Notes under the pieces: generated by a model | Seen by the model: the letters and a program-made list of their open reading frames with translations, nothing else | Told to the model about the DNA's origin: nothing | The model's database searches: none | Assembly: GCA_002482005.1 (NCBI GenBank) | Contig: DLFD01000057.1 | Coordinates: 1-33,444, forward strand | Direction of reading: 5' to 3' | Length of the DNA: 33,444 bases | From: Lachnospiraceae bacterium UBA7729 | GTDB taxonomy: Bacteria > Bacillota > Clostridia > Lachnospirales > Lachnospiraceae | Shown: in pieces, positions 23,534 to 31,125 of the stretch | How positions within the stretch are numbered: the stretch's first letter is position 1 | How the letters are laid out: each line of letters begins with the position of its first letter | Translations under genes and position numbers: made by a program

Positions 23534-23764
23534 TCACTCGTCAAACTCACACACGACCGTATATCCGCTCTCGTCCGTGCGCACTTCAACGACCGTACCA
23601 TCAAATACTTTCAGGCGTTCACGCATCCCATAGTTCGCACTCATAGCAACTGCAGGCTCTATGGTGTAGTACCATGTCTCCGGAAGCTGTCCTTCCGTCA
23701 CATGGACCTTGTCACCCGGCTTCACCAGGTTGTCCCTCTCCATCTTGAACTCCATCTTCCGCAT
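23534..23764 (-). CDS. Small conserved-looking protein of unknown function
   Basis: A 76-aa protein, charged, with no membrane segment. It is beta-rich in appearance (PGDKVHVTEGQLPETWYYTIEP, then MRERLKVFDGTVVEVRTDESGYTVVCEFDE), suggesting a small barrel or KOW/SH3-like fold. I do not recognise a named family. GGGAGG 7 nt upstream supports the ATG at 23764. It lies 21 nt before pcrA and is almost certainly co-transcribed with it. Confidence 0.75.
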   Translation of the reverse strand: MRKMEFKMERDNLVKPGDKVHVTEGQLPETWYYTIEPAVAMSANYGMRERLKVFDGTVVEVRTDESGYTVVCEFDE

Positions 23765-23800
23765 AATCCTGCCTCCCGGTCCTTCTGCCCTGCATTCTTA

Positions 23801-23834
23801 TGCCGGGGCGGGAATATCTTCCGGCCCCGGCACT
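23801..23834. other. GC-rich hairpin in the yerC to 76-aa gene gap
   Basis: 9-bp arms (23801-23809 TGCCGGGGC / 23826-23834 GCCCCGGCA) with an inner GGAA/TTCC stem. There is no strong U-tract. It would lie in the 5' leader of the 76-aa gene/pcrA transcript. Confidence 0.5.
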
Positions 23835-23859
23835 TTATACAGAAATCCGAAAAAGAAAC

Positions 23860-23882
23860 CGGCGGCCTTACACCGCCGGTAA
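23860..23882 (-). terminator. Intrinsic terminator after yerC
   Basis: Perfect 8-bp stem ACCGGCGG (23860-23867) / CCGCCGGT (23875-23882); on the minus strand it is followed by TTCTTTTTC. It separates yerC from the pcrA unit. Confidence 0.85.
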
Positions 23883-23920
23883 CAGTTCTCTTCCGTTTGC
23901 CTTTCAGAAAACCATCTGCC

Positions 23921-24229
23921 TTACTTCTGTTCTTCGTCCGTGATCACACCCATGCGTCTGAGGACCACCGCATAGCCGTCCGCGCCGTACACCAGGGAAC
24001 GGTTCACCCGGCTGACCGTTGCAGTTGAGGCACCGGTCTCATCAGCGATCTCCGCATAAGTCTTGTCTTCCGTCAGCATCTTTGCAACTTCAAACCTCTG
24101 GGAAAGCGCCTGGAGCTCATTCACAGTGCAGACATCCTCCAGAAACTTATAGGTCTCCTCACGTGTTTGCAATGTCAGTATCGCATCACACAGATCATCC
24201 ACTGCCGGCGTTCTGACAGGTTTGCTCAT
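23921..24229 (-). CDS. yerC: TrpR-like DNA-binding protein, YerC/YecD family
   Basis: A 102-aa protein of the YerC/YecD (TrpR-related) family of unknown regulatory target. The helix-turn-helix is clear: LSQRFEVAKMLTEDKTYAEIADETGASTATVSRVNRSL (about residues 42-79), preceded by LEDVCTVNELQAL as in the family. Strong SD (GGAAGGAG). It follows the SH3b lipoprotein gene on the other side (48-nt gap) and ends before a terminator. Position next to pcrA resembles the B. subtilis yerC-pcrB-pcrA order, from memory. Confidence 0.93.
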   Translation of the reverse strand: MSKPVRTPAVDDLCDAILTLQTREETYKFLEDVCTVNELQALSQRFEVAKMLTEDKTYAEIADETGASTATVSRVNRSLVYGADGYAVVLRRMGVITDEEQK

Positions 24230-24277
24230 ATCTGGTCTCCTTCCTGATCTCCCTGATCCGGCTCTGTCATGCCCTGA

Positions 24278-25963
24278 TCACTCTCCCGTAACAGATGTTG
24301 CATACTTGGTCCCGTCCGCCGCTGTCTGGGAATTGTCGACCGAAGCGGATATCCTTACTCCGGAATGCAGTCCGTCGGCAGATGTGATATCCGCATCTCC
24401 TGTATAGATAGTATAGGTATTGCCGTCATCTCCTGCTACCGTCACAGTGCTGGCTGACGCATTCGTTACCGTTCCGGAGATCGTTGCCGTCCCGGAAGTC
24501 TGCGTGTCAGTATTCTGAGAATCCGTGCCGCCCCCTGCAGAGTTCTGTGCATCTCCGCCTGAAGCAGTCTGGCCGCCCGCGTCCGGATCCTGCGTGCCTC
24601 CGGTTCCCGAGGTACCCCCCGAAGCAGTTCCGTTCCCTGTCTGATCAGACGGAGCGGCAGCAGGCGCCGTCGACGACAGGTATGCTTTCGATACGTAGCC
24701 TCTGCCTGCGCCGGTATCTACGATATACCAGTTGTCAGTCTCACCGACAACAGTTACCGCATTGCCGGTCCCGAGGGAACCGACGACTCCGGAATCTGTT
24801 CCCGGATTTGAACGGATATAGACTCCATCCGTAGCATAAAGCGTGGAAGCGTTTGAATAGTTCGTGGCAGTCGCGATCTCAGCTGCCTCGGCACTGCCTC
24901 CCGCAGCCGTAGTCTCTGGTTCAGAGGTCTCAGACGTCGTACTGGAAGAAGGCGTCGTTGTCTGTGTTGCAGACAGGAGATCCTTCCTGATATATCCGGT
25001 GACCCCATTCACACTGACCTGGTACCATCCGCTGGTCTCGCCCGTTACCGTAACCTTTCCGCCGATATCGACCGTCTGGATCACTCCGCTGTCAGTACCT
25101 GGCGCAGAACGCACATTCACCACATCGCTCGAATACATCGTGCTGCCCTGCTGATAAGCTGTCAGCGTGGAAAGCTCATCGCTGGCAGGAACTGCCGCCG
25201 TAGTCTGAGCGGTCGTCTGGGGAGTTGTCCTGACTTCCGTCTCGCCCGTACGGTTATCCGTGACCGTCTTCAGCGTCTCGTCCTTGATGACAGAGAAACT
25301 GTCAACAGATTCCTCGACTGCTTTCAGCAAAGTCAGGTTATCATCTGTAACGGTTCCGGTGATCATATATGCCTGATCAGGCGCCTGGATCCCATAAGTC
25401 ACAGCGTAAGCCCACATCCTGGCAGCTGCATTGTACTTCACGACATACCGGTAGACATTCACATTACCGATAGTGGACTTCTCATAGCTTTCCACACTGA
25501 AAGCGTTCGGATCGTTATACTGCTGCAGAAGCGCAGCCTCCAGATCTTCCTTCGTCTGGTGCATGGAAAGAGTCTTCATCGCCGCTTCCGTACTTGCATG
25601 GACCACATTGATCATTGCATCATTGCCGGACGAGAAAGCTCTCATCTCATCCGCATCCTGGGTCACCTTCCAGGTATTGTCCGGCAGAGTGATCTTCACG
25701 GTCCCGTCCTTGGATGTATATTCAACCGAAGTGATCAGCTTCTGTGTCTCAGGTTCTGTCTCGGACTCAGATTCCTCTTCGATCACGACACGCACGGTCC
25801 TGGCAGTCTCACTCTGAGCCTCCTGCGTCTCACTTTCCGCCGAAGATCCGTTCACACCCGTGCGGACCCTCCCGCATCCGGAAAGCATTGCCGCAGCAAA
25901 GAGCGCGCAGGTAAGTCCGATCAGTGCCGGCCTGGATCTCTTTATCAAACTGTTTTCTTCCAT
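24278..25963 (-). CDS. Lipoprotein with two SH3b domains and linker-rich architecture
   Basis: Secreted, lipid-anchored surface protein (561 aa). The signal peptide ends in the lipobox LSGC (Cys30). An Glu/Ser/Thr-rich spacer follows, then a folded region of about 180 residues (TSVEYTSKDGTVKITLPDNTW onward) resembling stand-alone lipoprotein domains. Two bacterial SH3 repeats come next (VVNVRSAPGTDSGVIQ... and VYIRSNPGTDSGVVG...), each ending in the GY(I/V) pattern, then a Gly/Thr/Gln linker and a beta-rich C-terminal domain of about 70 aa. SH3b domains usually bind cell-wall peptides. The ATG at 25963 is preferred over the TTG 12 nt upstream; the SD is not ideal for either. Confidence 0.85.
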   Translation of the reverse strand: MEENSLIKRSRPALIGLTCALFAAAMLSGCGRVRTGVNGSSAESETQEAQSETARTVRVVIEEESESETEPETQKLITSVEYTSKDGTVKITLPDNTWKVTQDADEMRAFSSGNDAMINVVHASTEAAMKTLSMHQTKEDLEAALLQQYNDPNAFSVESYEKSTIGNVNVYRYVVKYNAAARMWAYAVTYGIQAPDQAYMITGTVTDDNLTLLKAVEESVDSFSVIKDETLKTVTDNRTGETEVRTTPQTTAQTTAAVPASDELSTLTAYQQGSTMYSSDVVNVRSAPGTDSGVIQTVDIGGKVTVTGETSGWYQVSVNGVTGYIRKDLLSATQTTTPSSSTTSETSEPETTAAGGSAEAAEIATATNYSNASTLYATDGVYIRSNPGTDSGVVGSLGTGNAVTVVGETDNWYIVDTGAGRGYVSKAYLSSTAPAAAPSDQTGNGTASGGTSGTGGTQDPDAGGQTASGGDAQNSAGGGTDSQNTDTQTSGTATISGTVTNASASTVTVAGDDGNTYTIYTGDADITSADGLHSGVRISASVDNSQTAADGTKYATSVTGE

Positions 25964-26010
25964 ATAATTTCGCAAGCCCCCAATAGAATCTTTACACTCA
26001 ATCCCAAGTT

Positions 26011-26039
26011 ATTTTAACACGGCCAATTTCGCCATGCAA
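26011..26039 (-). promoter_or_regulatory. Promoter for the 24278-25963 lipoprotein gene
   Basis: On the minus strand, TTGCAT (26039-26034), a 17-nt spacer and TAAAAT (26016-26011). A short leader of about 40 nt precedes the ATG. Confidence 0.6.
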
Positions 26040-26120
26040 CCTTCCGGCAGGAACCGGGCTTTCCATGCAGGCACGGGCGGCGCTTCGTGGCTCGCAGCCT
26101 TAATCGAGCCTTACAAAAAA

Positions 26121-26163
26121 GCAGTCCGCCGGATCCGCGCCAGGCGGAAATGCGGCAGACTGC
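26121..26163 (-). terminator. Intrinsic terminator after the 26191-27144 lipoprotein gene
   Basis: Stem GCAGTC-GCCG class arms (26121-26130 region with 26153-26163) with an inner CCGC/GCGG stem; on the minus strand it continues into TTTTTTG. It separates the two SH3b lipoprotein genes. Confidence 0.85.
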
Positions 26164-26190
26164 CTTTCTCTCCGGTTTTCAGTATATCTC

Positions 26191-27144
26191 TCAGCCTACA
26201 AGATTCTTGTTTACGTAGCCCTGTACCCCATTATAATCAACCTGATACCAGCCATCGGCATCGCCGATCACGGTGACCGTCTCGCCTGCACTGACGACAC
26301 CGACTACATCCGATGTCTGGGATGCATCTGCACGGATGTTGGCATCCGCTGCCATCGTCTTCGGTGTTCCATCCACCGGTGCTGCCGGAGCAGCCTGCTC
26401 CTGCTGCGTTGTATCAGCAGCTTCCGCCGGCGCTGACTGCTGAGTCGTATCAGCGGCTGCCGCGGTATCTGCAGGCTGTGCTGTCTCGGCTGCCGCCGCA
26501 CGCTCCTCATCGGTCTTCGGCTGTACCTCCGATTCAGAAAGGAACTGCTTGGAGACGTATCCCTTCTGATACTGGGTATTGCCCGCTTCATCCGTATACG
26601 GAACGGAGATCACATACCAGTTAGGAGTCTCTCCGGTAACTTCCGCACTCTGACCCTGATCAAGGCTGTAGAAGATATTGTCGTTGCCTTCTGCAGTGGT
26701 CGGTGTCTCACGGACGTTGATATCATCCATCGCCCACATCGTTCTGTAATCGGTGAACCCGCTCTCCTGAGCCTGTTCCTCTTCCTTGGAAAGACCTGTC
26801 GTCTGAGCAGGTGCCTGAGTCTCGCTCTGGGTCTGCGGCTGAGTCTCGCTCTGGGCCTGCGGCTGGGTCTCGCTCTGCTTCTGCGGCTGAGTCTCGCTCT
26901 GCTTCTGCGGCTGGGTCTCGCTCTGCTTCTGCGGCTGAGTCTCACTCTGCTTCTGCGGCCGGGTCTCGCTCTCAGTCTGAGGTGCTTCCGTAACTTTCTC
27001 GGTCACCTGGACGATCGGCTCTGCGGACGTCTGAGGCGCTGTGGTCTGCGGTGCTGCGGTACGGACCTGACCGCACCCTGTCAGCGCCGCTGCCGCAAGC
27101 ACTGCGGCTGCTGCAATCAGGATCGATTTTGTATTGTTCTTCAT
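26191..27144 (-). CDS. Lipoprotein with two SH3b domains and an octapeptide-repeat stalk
   Basis: Secreted lipid-anchored protein (317 aa). The signal peptide ends in the lipobox LTGC (Cys24) and opens into a Thr/Gln/Pro stalk of seven octapeptides of the QKQSETQP type (residues 56-111). An SH3b-like domain follows (DDINVRETPTT to GYVSKQFLSES), then a second low-complexity Ala/Thr/Gln linker, and a C-terminal SH3b (DANIRADASQTSDVVG to GYVNKNLVG). Strong SD (GGGGGAT). It is divergent from signal peptidase I. It is probably a wall-binding or wall-sensing surface protein; no enzymatic domain is visible. Confidence 0.87.
   Translation of the reverse strand: MKNNTKSILIAAAAVLAAAALTGCGQVRTAAPQTTAPQTSAEPIVQVTEKVTEAPQTESETRPQKQSETQPQKQSETQPQKQSETQPQKQSETQPQAQSETQPQTQSETQAPAQTTGLSKEEEQAQESGFTDYRTMWAMDDINVRETPTTAEGNDNIFYSLDQGQSAEVTGETPNWYVISVPYTDEAGNTQYQKGYVSKQFLSESEVQPKTDEERAAAAETAQPADTAAAADTTQQSAPAEAADTTQQEQAAPAAPVDGTPKTMAADANIRADASQTSDVVGVVSAGETVTVIGDADGWYQVDYNGVQGYVNKNLVG
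26812..26979. repeat. 24-bp tandem repeat encoding the lipoprotein stalk
   Basis: Seven in-frame 24-bp units encode ESETRP/QKQSETQP/QAQSETQP/QTQSETQA-type octapeptides; the central copies are near identical. Copy-number change would alter stalk length without breaking frame. Confidence 0.88.
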
Positions 27145-27193
27145 AAGATATCCCCCTTATGCTCCCGAGATCTTGTGCTTTCAAGTATTTCAT

Positions 27194-27222
27194 ACTATAT
27201 CATTCCCAAGGTCCAAAAACAA
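27194..27222 (-). promoter_or_regulatory. Promoter for the 26191-27144 lipoprotein gene
   Basis: On the minus strand, TTGTTT (27222-27217), a 17-nt spacer and TATAGT (27199-27194), preceded by TGA as an extended -10. Confidence 0.55.
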
Positions 27223-27290
27223 GCACACAGGGGAAAGAGATCAGCCATGCAGGCCATATTTAAGCACTTCTTAAGAAAAATTTCCATAAG

Positions 27291-27326
27291 ATGCACTGCA
27301 AAGCTTCCGTAATATGCACTGCAAAG
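27291..27326 (+). promoter_or_regulatory. 13-bp direct repeat abutting the lepB promoter (possible activator site)
   Basis: ATGCACTGCAAAG occurs at 27291-27303 and 27314-27326, period 23 bp (about two helical turns). The similarity extends by several bases on the left (TAAG/TAAT). The second copy ends one base before the lepB -35 at 27327. No known operator is recognised. Confidence 0.6.
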
Positions 27327-27356
27327 TTGAATCAGGAAAGGTCTGGGTGATATACT
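27327..27356 (+). promoter_or_regulatory. Promoter for signal peptidase I
   Basis: TTGAAT (27327-27332), an 18-nt spacer and TATACT (27351-27356) preceded by TGA; predicted leader about 27 nt to the ATG at 27390. Confidence 0.65.
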
Positions 27357-27389
27357 GAGACTGTTTAAAACAGAAAGGGGAGCAAGATC

Positions 27390-28046
27390 ATGTCCAAGGA
27401 AAAAGAGATTGCAGATTCCGGAACTGCCTCCGGTGAAAAAGGGAAGAATTCCGTTGTCAGAGAGATCCTCAGCTGGGTGGAAGTCATCGCCATCGCTGTG
27501 GTCCTTGCCGTCTTCATCGACAATGTGATCATCATCAACGCAACCGTTCCGTCCGGCTCTATGGAGAAGACGATCATGACCCATTCAAGAGTCCTGGGGA
27601 CGAGGTTTGCTTACTGGGGCGACCGAAAGCCGCAGCGCGGCGACATTGTCGTCTTCCAGTATCCGATCGACGATGCGATGGGAAAGAACACACATTATAT
27701 CAAGCGTGTCATCGGACTTCCCGGCGAGACAGTCGAGCTGAAGGAGGGCGTCATCTATGTCGATGGCACGAAGATCGATGAACCTTATATCAACGGGACC
27801 TGGACGGTCGAAAGCGATGGCTTCACGTTCCAGGTGCCTGAAGGGCACTACCTGATGCTGGGCGATAACCGCAACAATTCCAACGATGCACGCTACTGGC
27901 CGACGGTCGCACTTCAGGAAGGTCTTGCATCGACCAAAGAAGAAGCCCTGTCCTATGCATATGTGCCTGAGAAGAAGATCCTCGGAAAAGCTTACTTCTG
28001 CTACTTCCCATTCAACAGGATGGGGTCTCTCTACAAGAACAAGTGA
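27390..28046 (+). CDS. lepB: Signal peptidase I
   Basis: Membrane-bound type I signal peptidase (218 aa) that cleaves Sec/Tat signal peptides outside the membrane. A cytoplasmic N-terminus of about 25 residues precedes one transmembrane helix (about 28-49). The catalytic Ser is in VPSGSMEKTI (Ser57) and the general-base Lys in HYIKRVIGLPGE (Lys105); box E is GHYLMLGDNRNNSNDARYW. The single-helix layout matches Gram-positive SipS-type enzymes. Good SD (AAAGGGGAG). Monocistronic with its own promoter and terminator, and divergent from an SH3b lipoprotein gene. Confidence 0.97.
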   Translation: MSKEKEIADSGTASGEKGKNSVVREILSWVEVIAIAVVLAVFIDNVIIINATVPSGSMEKTIMTHSRVLGTRFAYWGDRKPQRGDIVVFQYPIDDAMGKNTHYIKRVIGLPGETVELKEGVIYVDGTKIDEPYINGTWTVESDGFTFQVPEGHYLMLGDNRNNSNDARYWPTVALQEGLASTKEEALSYAYVPEKKILGKAYFCYFPFNRMGSLYKNK

Positions 28047-28073
28047 TCAGAATATCTGACAGGCAGCCTGATG

Positions 28074-28113
28074 GCGCCGGCTCCGGAAAGCAGCTCTCCG
28101 GACCGGCGCTTTT
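28074..28113 (+). terminator. Intrinsic terminator after signal peptidase I
   Basis: Outer stem GCGCCGG/CCGGCGC (28074-28080/28103-28109) and inner TCCGGA/TCCGGA across one mismatch, followed by TTTT. It lies 27 nt after the stop. Confidence 0.9.
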
Positions 28114-28229
28114 CTCTGTCATTCCTGTGTCTTTGTCATTCCTGCGTCAGACCTGACGAAGATACGCGGATAGCCGCTTGTCCTGAGACCTGTCCGGAAA
28201 CACGGCTGTCCATGGATACGATAAGAAAA

Positions 28230-28258
28230 GGCCCCCGGGAAGTTATATCCCGAAGGCC
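28230..28258 (-). terminator. Intrinsic terminator after the radical SAM gene
   Basis: 10-bp stem with two G-U pairs (28230-28239 GGCCCCCGGG / 28249-28258 CCCGAAGGCC); on the minus strand it is followed by TTTTCTT. The 28114-28229 stretch between the two terminators holds no gene I can support. Confidence 0.85.
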
Positions 28259-28294
28259 AGGTCTTTGCTATATTGAACTTTGCTCAGGGCAGGA

Positions 28295-29716
28295 TCACTT
28301 GCCCAGAGTCACGCTGCCGGATTCCTTTCCGTCAGATCTGGTGAAATGCTTTGCTTCCCAGTGCTTCTCAGCGACCGGAGCCCACTTAGCAGCGTACTCG
28401 TCGCACTTTCCGCACAGTGCATCGACATCCTCCGGAGCCTGCATATCGGTTGATTTGGCGCCGGATTCCCTGACCATCTTGCGCAGGAACTGCGGATTCT
28501 CAAGCATCGGGCATGGCTGCAGGCTGTTTTTATTGAACGGCTGATTCTTTCTGTACTGCATGAAGAGCGGCTGCTGCAGGCACTCAAGAAGGGTCTTCTC
28601 CTTGATGTTTGCAGTGGAGTAATGGATGAACACGCAAGGCTCGACATCACCGTTCGGATTGATGTGCAGATAGTACTTGCCGCCTGCGATGCATCCGTGG
28701 ATGTACTCGCCGTCGTTCTGGAAGTCGATCGCCATGATCGGCTTGCCGGTATTGTATCCGCGGATCCAGCGGACTCTGTTGATCATGTACTCACGCTGCT
28801 CCGGGGTAAGCAGAAGGTTGGTGGAAGCTCCGCATCCGACCGGCATGTAGTGGAAGTACCAGATCATCTTGCAGCCCTTGCCGATCAGCATATCAAGGAA
28901 CTCGTCAGAGGTGACAACCTTGTAGTTGACGGAGGTATAGCAGATGGATGCTCCGAACAGGCACTTATGCTCCTTCATGATATCCATCGCATGCATGATC
29001 TTGTCAAAGACGCCATTGCCGCGACGTCCGTCATTCGCATCTTCAAAACCTTCGATGGAGATGTTAGGAGACACGTTGCCGACTCTTTTCATCTCTTCAC
29101 AGAACTCGTCATCGATCAGGGTCCCGTTGGTGTAGAAGTTGAAGTAGCAGTCCTGGAACTCGTCAGCAAGCCTGATGATATCCTTCTTGCGCATCATCGG
29201 CTCTCCGCCGGTCATGACATATGCATGGATTCCAAGCTCACGGCCCTGCTTGACGATGCTCTCAAGCTGCTCATAGGTAAGCGCCAGAGTATGACCGTAC
29301 TCAGCCGCCCAGCACCCTGTGCAGTGCAGGTTACATGCTGAAGTAGGATCCATCAGGATGACCCACGGAACGTTGCAGTTGTACTTCTCGGACATAGCGC
29401 GGGTCTGCTTGTACCCGCGGATACCTGCCTCATAGCCGACATTCAGCGCCAGCGCCTTGATCTGCTTCTCATCGACATCATCAAACAGACTGCTGATGTA
29501 CTTGTACCACTTCTTGTCGGTGGTGGAGATCGCTTCACGCATTCTGTCGTATGCCTTCGGATCCCATGTGTCTCCGATGAACTTCTGTGCAAGGTCGATG
29601 AACTGCATCATCGCCTTCTGTCTGTCCTTGTTGGTATGCTTGACTGCAGCATCCACAAGGAGCTCTACGCCCTTACGCTCAGCCTTATGGGCGAACGAAT
29701 CTGGATTGTAAGCCAT
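28295..29716 (-). CDS. Radical SAM protein of unknown function
   Basis: A 473-aa radical SAM enzyme. The [4Fe-4S]/SAM motif CNLHCTGC (C128, C132, C135) follows a helical N-terminal extension of about 115 residues; TGGEPMM and ISIEGFEDAND match later SAM-binding strands. After the core comes a Cys-containing C-terminal region (YIHGCIAGGKYYLHINPNGDVEPCVFIHY, later QPCPML and LCGKCDEYA), reminiscent of SPASM-type auxiliary cluster ligation, so it may act on a peptide or other large substrate. No peptide substrate gene is apparent nearby. Good SD (GGAGGG). Monocistronic with its own terminator. Similar proteins are, to my recollection, widespread in gut Clostridia without assigned function. Confidence 0.9.
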   Translation of the reverse strand: MAYNPDSFAHKAERKGVELLVDAAVKHTNKDRQKAMMQFIDLAQKFIGDTWDPKAYDRMREAISTTDKKWYKYISSLFDDVDEKQIKALALNVGYEAGIRGYKQTRAMSEKYNCNVPWVILMDPTSACNLHCTGCWAAEYGHTLALTYEQLESIVKQGRELGIHAYVMTGGEPMMRKKDIIRLADEFQDCYFNFYTNGTLIDDEFCEEMKRVGNVSPNISIEGFEDANDGRRGNGVFDKIMHAMDIMKEHKCLFGASICYTSVNYKVVTSDEFLDMLIGKGCKMIWYFHYMPVGCGASTNLLLTPEQREYMINRVRWIRGYNTGKPIMAIDFQNDGEYIHGCIAGGKYYLHINPNGDVEPCVFIHYSTANIKEKTLLECLQQPLFMQYRKNQPFNKNSLQPCPMLENPQFLRKMVRESGAKSTDMQAPEDVDALCGKCDEYAAKWAPVAEKHWEAKHFTRSDGKESGSVTLGK

Positions 29717-29952
29717 TTCTTTCCCTCCAATTCTGAAAAAGATAAAAACTCTCTGTCCTCTGTTTCATGAACTGGAGGACAACAGAATGATCTGATTCTG
29801 ATGTAAAGGATACATCCGTAAACCTCTGGCGGGCAAGCGACAATGCCTCCGGTTTGTCAATTTATCTCAGACACTGGAGATATCCTGCCTGGAATATGTG
29901 TATCCTCTCGGATACAGAACACCTGCGCCGGCAAGGCTGAACTCTTCCGTGC
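29717..29952. other. Intergenic region between divergent genes
   Basis: No gene is seen. It holds a 7-bp hairpin (29754-29760/29775-29781, TGTCCTC/GAGGACA) 38 nt upstream of the radical SAM start, and a perfect 6-bp hairpin with TCTC loop (29900-29905/29910-29915, GTATCC/GGATAC). A TTGACA on the minus strand near 29855-29860 has no good -10 at proper spacing, so the radical SAM promoter is unresolved. Confidence 0.4.
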
Positions 29953-29981
29953 TTGTCCCGAAAAGCCTGTATGGCTATAAT
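29953..29981 (+). promoter_or_regulatory. Promoter for the DUF2007-like gene
   Basis: TTGTCC (29953-29958), a 17-nt spacer and a perfect TATAAT (29976-29981), with a predicted leader of about 42 nt to the ATG at 30030. Confidence 0.75.
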
Positions 29982-30029
29982 GGCTATATTGGTTCTGGAT
30001 TCACTATCATATGGAAAGAGGCAGATACG

Positions 30030-30383
30030 ATGTCCAAGATGAATGATGTTAAGCTCGACATGAATCGGGTCCATCTGGCTTACGCGCCAACCGAAGACGA
30101 TGCGGATGCCATGATCAATGCATTAAAACAAGCAGGTGTTACTGCAAAGAAGGGCGACGGAATCCGCGACTTGTATGCGATCGGAGACCCGGTCGGGATC
30201 GAGATCCTGGTCTTCCCGAAAGATCTGGATACCGCAGTCGCTGTCCTGCAGAAGTTTTCCGGCAGCGCCGGGGCTCAAGGCAAGGAGCCGGATTCCAGAA
30301 AGAAAGCCGTCACCTGGGTGGCCGTGTGTGTGATCGCCATCGCCGCCCTGCTGTTCGTCCGTGTTGTCGTCCTGAAGCAGTGA
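30030..30383 (+). CDS. DUF2007-like signalling domain with C-terminal membrane anchor
   Basis: A 117-aa protein. Residues about 10-72 resemble DUF2007 (putative prokaryotic signal-transducing protein), a small alpha/beta fold: HLAYAPTEDDADAMINALKQAGVTAKK, then GIEILVFPKDLDTAVAVLQKF. A polar linker and one transmembrane helix (about 92-113, VTWVAVCVIAIAALLFVRVVVL) end the protein, placing the domain in the cytoplasm. The start at 30030 is set by AGAGG and the promoter position; the longer open frame from 29898 crosses the promoter and is rejected. It is 89 nt upstream of the PlsY-like gene and probably co-transcribed. The function is unknown. Confidence 0.75.
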   Translation: MSKMNDVKLDMNRVHLAYAPTEDDADAMINALKQAGVTAKKGDGIRDLYAIGDPVGIEILVFPKDLDTAVAVLQKFSGSAGAQGKEPDSRKKAVTWVAVCVIAIAALLFVRVVVLKQ

Positions 30384-30472
30384 TCTTCCAGGAGCAGGGC
30401 TTTCGCGCATTCCGCAAAGCAGCAGATCCTGCAGAGCAGTTCACTGAGCATCCATAAGAGAGGTACCGCCAT

Positions 30473-31081
30473 ATGCTGGAAAAAATCATCAGTCTTCTGA
30501 TCGGATATGCATTCGGAAACATCCTGACTGCCGACCTGGTCGTCAGGAAAAAAACAGGCAGGAATGTTTTTGAGGTCGGTTCGGGCAATCCGGGCATGGC
30601 CAATGTCATGAGACAGTTCGGTTTCAAGGCCGGGGCTCTCGTCCTTTCGGGCGACCTCCTCAAGACCATCTTTGCAGTTCTTGTGACCATGCTCGTCTTC
30701 CAGGGAAAAGGTCATATCCTTCTGCTCTACACCGTCCTTGGCTGCACGGTCGGTCACAACTGGCCGATCTGGCACCGCTTCAAAGGCGGAAAGGGAGTCG
30801 CGACCACCTGCATGGGAATCTTCCTTTATTCCCCTGTCCTCGGCCTCATCGCTGACGCCGTCGGCATGCTGGTTGTCTTCTCCACCGGCTATCTTCCGGT
30901 AGGTGCAGTCGTCATCACCACCCTCTACACTATCCTGATCTTCATCTTCGACAGTGCAGAGGCAGGCGTCCTGGCCATGGTGCTTGCGGCGATCATGTTC
31001 GACCGCCACTTCCCAGGGCTCGTCAAAGTGGCAAGAGGCGAAGAAAAGAGGAACGCACAGTACTTCAGGAGAAAGAAGTAA
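30473..31081 (+). CDS. plsY: PlsY-family glycerol-3-phosphate acyltransferase-like membrane protein
   Basis: A 202-aa polytopic protein of the PlsY family, which transfers acyl groups from acyl-phosphate to glycerol-3-phosphate at the membrane. Visible motifs are VGSGNPGMANVMR (family form GSGNPGATNVLR, so two positions differ), GHNWPIWHRFKGGKGVAT (close to the family GHxFPvflkFkGGKGVAt) and a C-terminal basic tail. Five to six membrane segments are predicted. Because of the changed first motif it may be a paralogue of the main PlsY. Modest SD (GAGAGG). It is convergent with the deacetylase-like gene; the 44-nt gap between them shows no clear terminator. Confidence 0.82.
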   Translation: MLEKIISLLIGYAFGNILTADLVVRKKTGRNVFEVGSGNPGMANVMRQFGFKAGALVLSGDLLKTIFAVLVTMLVFQGKGHILLLYTVLGCTVGHNWPIWHRFKGGKGVATTCMGIFLYSPVLGLIADAVGMLVVFSTGYLPVGAVVITTLYTILIFIFDSAEAGVLAMVLAAIMFDRHFPGLVKVARGEEKRNAQYFRRKK

Positions 31082-31125
31082 AGAGAATGGCCTGATATTA
31101 TCTGTCCCCTTGTTTCCCGTATTCT

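Noticed and set aside
27195..27584. 129-codon minus-strand open frame overlapping the lepB start and promoter
   Set aside because: Antisense to lepB and its promoter; low-complexity His/Asp translation, no SD.
29898..30029. 44-residue N-terminal extension of the DUF2007-like protein
   Set aside because: It crosses a TTGTCC-N17-TATAAT promoter; the family-like region and an SD support the ATG at 30030.
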